A stretch of 26,661 nt of DNA from CAZCPB01 sp964540295 (GTDB taxonomy: Bacteria > Planctomycetota > Phycisphaerae > Phycisphaerales > UBA1924), in assembly GCA_964540295.1 (NCBI GenBank), contig CAZIMT010000027.1, positions 1 to 26,661 on the forward strand. The letters run 5' to 3'. The notes below the pieces were generated by a model. That model did not search any database. It was not told where the DNA came from and saw only the letters and a program-made list of their open reading frames with translations. Of the stretch, positions 22,273-26,661 are shown in pieces. The translations under genes were made by a program, and so were the position numbers. Each line of letters opens with the position of its first letter. Position 1 is the stretch's first letter.

Positions 22273-23334
22273 ATGACGACCACCCCCAAGCGTGCGCTCA
22301 TCACCGGCATCACCGGGCAGGACGGCTCTTACCTGGCCGAGTTCCTGCTCGCCAAGGGCTACACCGTCCACGGCGTGGTCCGTCGCTCCAGCTCGTTCAA
22401 CACGCGCCGGATCGACAACATCTACGAAACTCCCCAGAGCAAGAACGGCAAGCTCAAGCTCCACTTCGGCGACATGACCGACGCCAACGTGCTGGCCAAG
22501 CTCATGCGCGACGTGCGACCTAACGAGGTCTACAACCTCGCCTCGCAGTCCCACGTCCGGGTCAGCTTCGACATGCCGATTTACACCGTCGATACGGCCG
22601 GGATGGGCGCGCTGCGGCTCCTCGAAGCCGTCCGCGAGTTCCAGCAGGAATCCGGCCAGCAAGTCCGCTATTACCAAGCCTCCAGCTCGGAGCAGTTCGG
22701 CAAGGTCGTCGAAGTGCCGCAGAAGGAAACCACGCCCTTTTACCCGCGCTCTCCCTACGCCTGCGGCAAGGTTCTCGCCCACTGGGCCACCATCAACTAC
22801 CGCGAGAGCTACAACCTGCACGCCTCGTGCGGCATCCTGTTCAACCACGAATCTCCACGCCGCGGCGAAACGTTCGTGACCCGCAAGATCACCCGCGCGG
22901 TGGGGCGGATCAAAATGGGCCTGCAAGACAAGCTGTATCTTGGCAACCTCGACCCCAAGCGCGACTGGGGCTTCGCGGGCGACTACATCAAGGTCATGTG
23001 GCTGATGCTTCAGCAGGAGAAGCCTGACGACTTCGTGATCGCCACTGGCCGCTGCATCGCGGTGCGCGATTTCTGCGAGCTGGCCTTCCGACACGCGGGC
23101 ATGGACTACCGCGATTATGTCGCCTTCGACCCGCGCTACCTGCGACCCGCCGAAGTGGAGATCCTGCAGGGCGACGCGACCAAGGCCAAGACCGTCCTGG
23201 GCTGGTCGCCCAGCACCACCGTCGAGCAGCTGGCCGCGATGATGGTGGACAGCGACATGGAACTGGCCCGCCGCGAAAAAACCCTGAAAGAAGCCGGTCA
23301 CACGCTCCCCGAGTTCCGCGGGCACGACCACTAA
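22273..23334 (+). CDS. gmd: GDP-mannose 4,6-dehydratase
   Basis: Converts GDP-mannose to GDP-4-keto-6-deoxymannose, the first step to GDP-fucose and related deoxysugars for surface glycans. It is a 353-residue extended short-chain dehydrogenase. The NADP-binding motif GITGQDG has G12, G15 and G18, followed by HGVVRRSSSFNTRRI, the family's NADP 2'-phosphate segment. Catalytic residues lie in SSSEQFGK (137-144, with E140) and YACGK (Y162, K166). NHESPRRGETFVTRKIT and DPRYLRPAEVE are strongly diagnostic of Gmd. ATG 22273 gives the standard N-terminus. No GDP-fucose synthetase or rhamnose reductase gene sits beside it. It is divergent from the metallopeptidase (151 bp between starts). Confidence 0.96.
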   Translation: MTTTPKRALITGITGQDGSYLAEFLLAKGYTVHGVVRRSSSFNTRRIDNIYETPQSKNGKLKLHFGDMTDANVLAKLMRDVRPNEVYNLASQSHVRVSFDMPIYTVDTAGMGALRLLEAVREFQQESGQQVRYYQASSSEQFGKVVEVPQKETTPFYPRSPYACGKVLAHWATINYRESYNLHASCGILFNHESPRRGETFVTRKITRAVGRIKMGLQDKLYLGNLDPKRDWGFAGDYIKVMWLMLQQEKPDDFVIATGRCIAVRDFCELAFRHAGMDYRDYVAFDPRYLRPAEVEILQGDATKAKTVLGWSPSTTVEQLAAMMVDSDMELARREKTLKEAGHTLPEFRGHDH

Positions 23335-23390
23335 TCTTTCCAACCCTACCCACGCTCGCGGGGCAGAGTCCTCGCCTGCCGATTACACAA

Positions 23391-23542
23391 TCTTCCTTTT
23401 CCCCTTTTCCCCTTTTCCCCTTTTCCCCTCTTCTCCTCTTTCCATCTTTCCATCTTCCGCTTCTTTTCCTCTCTCTCCTCTCTCCTCTCTCCTTTCCTCT
23501 CTTCTTCTTCTTCTTCTTCTTCTTCTTTTTCTTCTTCTTCTT
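23391..23542 (+). repeat. Polypyrimidine tract with CCCCTTTT and CTT microsatellites
   Basis: Uninterrupted pyrimidine runs occur at 23391-23443 (53 nt, with an 8-bp CCCCTTTT-type repeat) and 23460-23542 (83 nt, ending in a long CTT repeat). They are separated by a 16-nt segment with few purines. Such tracts can form triplex (H-DNA) structures. Confidence 0.9.
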
Positions 23543-23590
23543 GTTCTTCTGCTTCTGCTTCTTCGGCTTGCTACCTCATCCCTACCCAAC

Positions 23591-23619
23591 CTAGTGGGAC
23601 AGGTTTTCAACCCGTTTCT
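23591..23619 (+). repeat. Dispersed GGTTTTCAAC repeat, copy C
   Basis: A 29-nt unit starting CTAGTGG, 48 bp after the CTT tract. Its reading frame gives SGTGFQPVS. The hairpin is near-perfect (ACAGGTT with AACCCGT, one mismatch). Confidence 0.75.
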
Positions 23620-23662
23620 ACACTCTCTACCTCTTCTTCGCCAAATCCGCTAGCCTTCCAAC

Positions 23663-25246
23663 ATGAACCACCGCCCTCTCCTCGGCCTCGCCCTCACCCT
23701 CCTCTCAGGGCTCCAAGCCACCGCTGGCACCACCTTCCGAATCAAGTTCAATCCAGCCACCCGCCCCGAACCCGCCACCGGACGCCTCGTCCTGATGCTC
23801 ATCAAGGACGGCACGGGCGTCGCGCCAGGCACCGACCCGCTCGACGGCCCGTTCTGGGGCAAGAACCAACCCATGTTCGGCACCGACGTCAAGGACCTCG
23901 CCCCCAATGTGTTCGTGAACATAGACGACTCGGCCACCAGCTTCCCCGACGTTCCCTCGAAGCTCGCGCCCGGCACTTACCACGTTCAGGCCCGGCTCGA
24001 CGTCGTTCGCCGCGACAGCGAATGGAAACGCGAGAAGGGCAACCTTTTCTCGAAGAATCAGACCTTCACCGTCACCAGCAACTTCGACAAGCCCGTCGAG
24101 ATCACGCTCGACCAGGTGACGCCCGGTGAGACCCAAACGCCGCCGGCGGGCTGCGAGGTTTTCGAGGTCCGCTCCAAGCTTCTCTCTGATTTCCGCGGCT
24201 ATGACGTGATGCTCCGCGCCGCCGTGGTGCTCCCGACCAATCGCGACGCGGGCCGTTCGTATCCAGCGGTGTACGAGGTACCCGGGTTCGGCGGCAACCA
24301 CACTAGCGCGTACCGTGTTGCGCAGGGCATGGGTCGCGGGAAGGACAACCTCGCCGACTCTCCGAAGACTGTCCTCCACGCCAGCGCCTTCTGGATCACG
24401 CTCGATCCCGAGTCATCAAACGGCCACACGCTCTTCGCCGACTCGGCCAACAACGGCCCGTGCGGCAAGGCGCTGGTCGAAGAGCTGATCCCGGCGCTCG
24501 AAAAGAAATACAACCTCGCCGCCAAGCCCGCCGCGCGTCTGCTCCGGGGCCATTCTTCCGGCGGTTGGTCCACGCTGTGGCTCGCGATCACGTACCCCGA
24601 AACTTTTGGCGCAACGTGGTCAACCTCGCCCGACCCCGTCGATTTCCGCCGCTTCCAGGTGGTGGACATCTACGGCCAGCCCAACATGTACACCAAGACA
24701 ATCTTCGGCGAGCACGTCCCGGCCGAGCGCCCCAGCACACGCGAGGGCGGGCGCGAGACCATGACCATCCGCGAAGAGAACACCATCGAGGAGGTCATAG
24801 GGCCGAAGAACACCTCGAGCCAGCAGTGGGACTCCTGGCAGGCGGTCTTCGGCCCGCGCGAGAAAGACGGGAAAGTCGCGGCGCTGTACGACGCGCGAAC
24901 CGGCATGCTCGACAAGGCCGTCGCGGAGACTTACCGCGACTATGACATCGCCGAAATCTTCCGCAAAGAGCCCGGCAAGATCGGCGTCATCTTCCACCAA
25001 CGCGTGCGCCTCATCGTCGGCGACCAAGACACGTTCTATCTCAACGAGGCCGTGGCCCTGCTCAAGCCCGAGGTCGAGAAGCTCAGCTTCTTCCAGTACC
25101 CCGAAGGCCGCAACGGTTACATCAAGATCGTCCCCGGCAAGGACCACGGCAACATCTTCGCAACGCCCGAGATGAACGCCGTCCCCGCCGAGATGGTGGA
25201 ACACTTGAAGAAGAACGGGCTTATCGAAGCGAGAGCGGCAAAGTAA
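23663..25246 (+). CDS. Secreted esterase D-like alpha/beta hydrolase
   Basis: A 527-residue putative secreted hydrolase. The signal peptide (about 1-21) has a short basic n-region (MNHR), a Leu-rich core and an ATAG cleavage zone. An N-terminal beta-rich domain (about 22-155) precedes an alpha/beta hydrolase domain of the Esterase (PF00756) kind. That domain has YPAVYEVPGFGG before the oxyanion region, nucleophile elbow GHSSG (S298), likely acid D454 or D456 (VGDQDTFY) and His H495 (GKDHGNIF). The substrate is unknown; related proteins include enterochelin-esterase-like and S-formylglutathione hydrolase-like enzymes. ATG 23663 is preceded by a CT-rich leader with no Shine-Dalgarno match. It converges on ftsH. 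It is not closely similar to the esterase at 6663-8132, which has a different N-terminal architecture. Confidence 0.82.
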   Translation: MNHRPLLGLALTLLSGLQATAGTTFRIKFNPATRPEPATGRLVLMLIKDGTGVAPGTDPLDGPFWGKNQPMFGTDVKDLAPNVFVNIDDSATSFPDVPSKLAPGTYHVQARLDVVRRDSEWKREKGNLFSKNQTFTVTSNFDKPVEITLDQVTPGETQTPPAGCEVFEVRSKLLSDFRGYDVMLRAAVVLPTNRDAGRSYPAVYEVPGFGGNHTSAYRVAQGMGRGKDNLADSPKTVLHASAFWITLDPESSNGHTLFADSANNGPCGKALVEELIPALEKKYNLAAKPAARLLRGHSSGGWSTLWLAITYPETFGATWSTSPDPVDFRRFQVVDIYGQPNMYTKTIFGEHVPAERPSTREGGRETMTIREENTIEEVIGPKNTSSQQWDSWQAVFGPREKDGKVAALYDARTGMLDKAVAETYRDYDIAEIFRKEPGKIGVIFHQRVRLIVGDQDTFYLNEAVALLKPEVEKLSFFQYPEGRNGYIKIVPGKDHGNIFATPEMNAVPAEMVEHLKKNGLIEARAAK

Positions 25247-25407
25247 GGGCGAACACGAAGATGTCTCACGCGCAGGTGTGACTCTTACTGCATTCAAGAA
25301 TACCGCGCGAATCGACCTCATCGAGAACCACGAGCCGTTCCCTCTTACGATTGTGGCAAACCACGAGTCCGTCCTAGGAGTTCGCGTGGAGCTCTTGAGG
25401 CTCAGGA

Positions 25408-26661
25408 TCACGCGGGCGTTGGCAGCACGCCGGGCGGCGCGTCCGGCTCTCCACGCTGAGGCGCGACCACTGCGCCATCTGGCAACTTTCGCCGCGCCTC
25501 GGCCCGCAGCAGTTCGCTCACACTAGGCCTCGTCAGCGACTCGCCACGCATCAGCTTCTTCACGTCGTCTGACGACAACGTTTCAAACTTGATCAACGCC
25601 TCGGCCACCGCCACGACCTTTTCCCAGTTCGCCTCGAGTAGCCGCTTGGCGTCGCTGTAAGCCTCTTCGACCATCCGCCGGACTTCCGAGTCGATCAGGT
25701 CCGCCGTGGTGTCCGAGTAATCTTTCTCCGCGACGAACGACTCGCGCGTGTCCTCGCCGGAATAGCGCACGAACCCGAGCTTCTCGCTCATGCCCCACTC
25801 CACGATCATGGTCCGCGCCAGCCGTGTGACCTGCGAGATGTCCATCGACGCGCCCGACGACGCGTCGTCCATCGCCTTTGCTTCGGCGATCCGCCCGCCG
25901 CAAAGCACGCGCATCGTCGCCTTGAGCCACTTGAGCCCGTAGCCCATGCGGTCCTTTTCGGGCAGCGTAAAAGTTGCGCCCCCCATGCTCCCGCGCGGGA
26001 TGATCGTCACCTTGTGCAGCGGGTCGGCGTCGGGCATCAGCGCCTGCAGCACCGCGTGCCCGGCCTCGTGAAACGCCACCAGCTTGTTCTCGTCCTTCTC
26101 ACGCACGCGGCTCTTCTTGGACCGACCGAACTTCACCTTGTCGCGTGCCTCTTCCAGGTCTTCCTGCTCAACAAAGTCCTTGTTGGACATCGTGGCCGCG
26201 ATCGCCGCCTCGTTGATGATCGCCGCCAGGTCCGCGCCCGAAAACATCGGCGTCCCACGCGCGACACGCTCCAGGTCCACGTCCGGACTGAGCTTCACCT
26301 TCTTGGCGTGAACTCGCAGGATCTCGACCCGGCCCTTCACATCAGGCAACGGCACCACGATCTGCCGATCGAACCGGCCCGGGCGGACCAGCGCAGGGTC
26401 GAGCACGTCGGCCCGGTTGGTCGCGGCCACCACGATCACGCCGTCAGACCCCACGAACCCGTCCATCTCGACCAGGATCGCGTTCAAGGTCTGCTCGCGC
26501 TCGTCGTGCCCGCCAGTGGTGAACCCGCCGCCGCGACGACGACCGACCGCGTCGATCTCGTCCAGGAAAATAATGCACGGCGCGGATTCCTTGGCCTGCC
26601 GGAAGAGATCGCGCACGCGGCTCGCGCCCACGCCCACGAACATCTCGACAAAGTCCGACCC
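25408..26661 (-). CDS. ftsH: ATP-dependent zinc metalloprotease FtsH, C-terminal part
   Basis: Membrane AAA+ protease degrading misfolded membrane proteins and regulators. The 417 visible residues start after Walker A, at GSDFVEMFVGVGASRVRDLF. They include Walker B CIIFLDEIDAVG, the second region of homology AATNRADVLDPALVRPGRFDRQ with its arginine fingers, the zinc site HEAGH in VAFHEAGHAVLQA, and the later DDASSGASMDISQ region expected to supply the third ligand. The C-terminus carries a short Ala/Pro-rich tail. The N-terminal membrane segments, periplasmic domain and P-loop lie beyond the window end (roughly 200 or more residues missing by comparison with a ~650-residue family). The gene converges on the esterase-like gene, with 161 bp between them and no clear terminator. 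Confidence 0.98.
   Translation of the reverse strand, partial: GSDFVEMFVGVGASRVRDLFRQAKESAPCIIFLDEIDAVGRRRGGGFTTGGHDEREQTLNAILVEMDGFVGSDGVIVVAATNRADVLDPALVRPGRFDRQIVVPLPDVKGRVEILRVHAKKVKLSPDVDLERVARGTPMFSGADLAAIINEAAIAATMSNKDFVEQEDLEEARDKVKFGRSKKSRVREKDENKLVAFHEAGHAVLQALMPDADPLHKVTIIPRGSMGGATFTLPEKDRMGYGLKWLKATMRVLCGGRIAEAKAMDDASSGASMDISQVTRLARTMIVEWGMSEKLGFVRYSGEDTRESFVAEKDYSDTTADLIDSEVRRMVEEAYSDAKRLLEANWEKVVAVAEALIKFETLSSDDVKKLMRGESLTRPSVSELLRAEARRKLPDGAVVAPQRGEPDAPPGVLPTPA

Larger units (their letters stand above)
23335..23662. other. Polypyrimidine-rich intergenic region with repeat copy C
   Basis: A 328-bp non-coding region between gmd and the esterase-like gene, dominated by CT-rich low-complexity sequence and ending in a dispersed-repeat unit about 44 bp before the next start. 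Reading frames through it encode only low-complexity peptides. Confidence 0.8.

Noticed and set aside
22144..23343. A 399-codon minus-strand open frame
   Set aside because: It is antisense to gmd, whose motifs are unmistakable.
23383..23610. An Arg/Lys/Glu-rich minus-strand frame
   Set aside because: It is only the translation of the polypyrimidine tract's complement. No start context or family features.
1..26661. tRNA or rRNA genes
   Set aside because: No T-arm-like GGTTCGAATCC segments with cloverleaf context and no rRNA signatures were recognised. Visual inspection only; tRNAscan-SE would be decisive.

Overview
The window looks like a planctomycete chromosome fragment, possibly Phycisphaerae. 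This rests on several features: high GC; a DnaK with the GGDDWD signature; a sigma-70 factor lacking region 3; type IV pilus/secretion-type ATPases with unusual N-termini; and a short dispersed repeat that reads SGxGFQPxS. I know 'TGFQPV/TGWKPV' strings of that kind from planctomycete gene predictions. This placement is a recollection-based inference, not a computed one. A run of 100 Ns (9884-9983) shows a draft assembly.

Layout. 1-1165: 5' part of dnaK (minus). 1515-2336: a class I methyltransferase. 2502-4847: acetyl-CoA synthetase (acs), carrying an in-frame Ser/Ala/Pro-rich insert. 4884-6602: a restriction-modification pair, divergent and overlapping at the 5' ends. 6663-8868: a membrane-anchored esterase and a Mn-type superoxide dismutase (both minus). 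8869-10143: a gene-poor stretch with short tandem repeats and the assembly gap. 10144-11319: a sigma-70 family factor followed by a clear terminator. 11510-12481: a decayed methyltransferase gene (minus) that keeps its frame but has five in-frame stops. 12567-13904: a PilT-like ATPase followed by a terminator. 14096-17857: a membrane-anchored, catalytically degenerate GspE-like protein, then a CvpA-like multipass protein with a large soluble domain. 18033-22121 (minus): an M42/M28-like metallopeptidase, a LEA14-like lipoprotein and an OPT-family peptide transporter, plausibly one peptide-use cluster. 22273-23334: GDP-mannose 4,6-dehydratase. 23391-23542: polypyrimidine tracts. 23663-25246: a secreted esterase-like hydrolase. 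25408-26661 (minus): the C-terminal part of FtsH.

How the parts relate. dnaK, ftsH, sod and the sigma factor are housekeeping and stress genes. The restriction-modification pair is an accessory cassette between acs and the esterase. Most genes stand alone or in pairs; only the minus-strand peptidase-lipoprotein-OPT group and the GspE-like/CvpA-like pair look co-transcribed.

The most unusual points are: (i) a dispersed repeat with a CT-rich tract that has been absorbed in-frame into acs, with sibling copies in two intergenic regions; (ii) a GspE-family protein whose Walker A lysine and histidine box are gone while its zinc-binding cysteines remain; (iii) a methyltransferase pseudogene whose stops are all explicable as TGG codons changed to TGA or TAG; (iv) restriction and modification genes that share 66 bp of antisense coding sequence.
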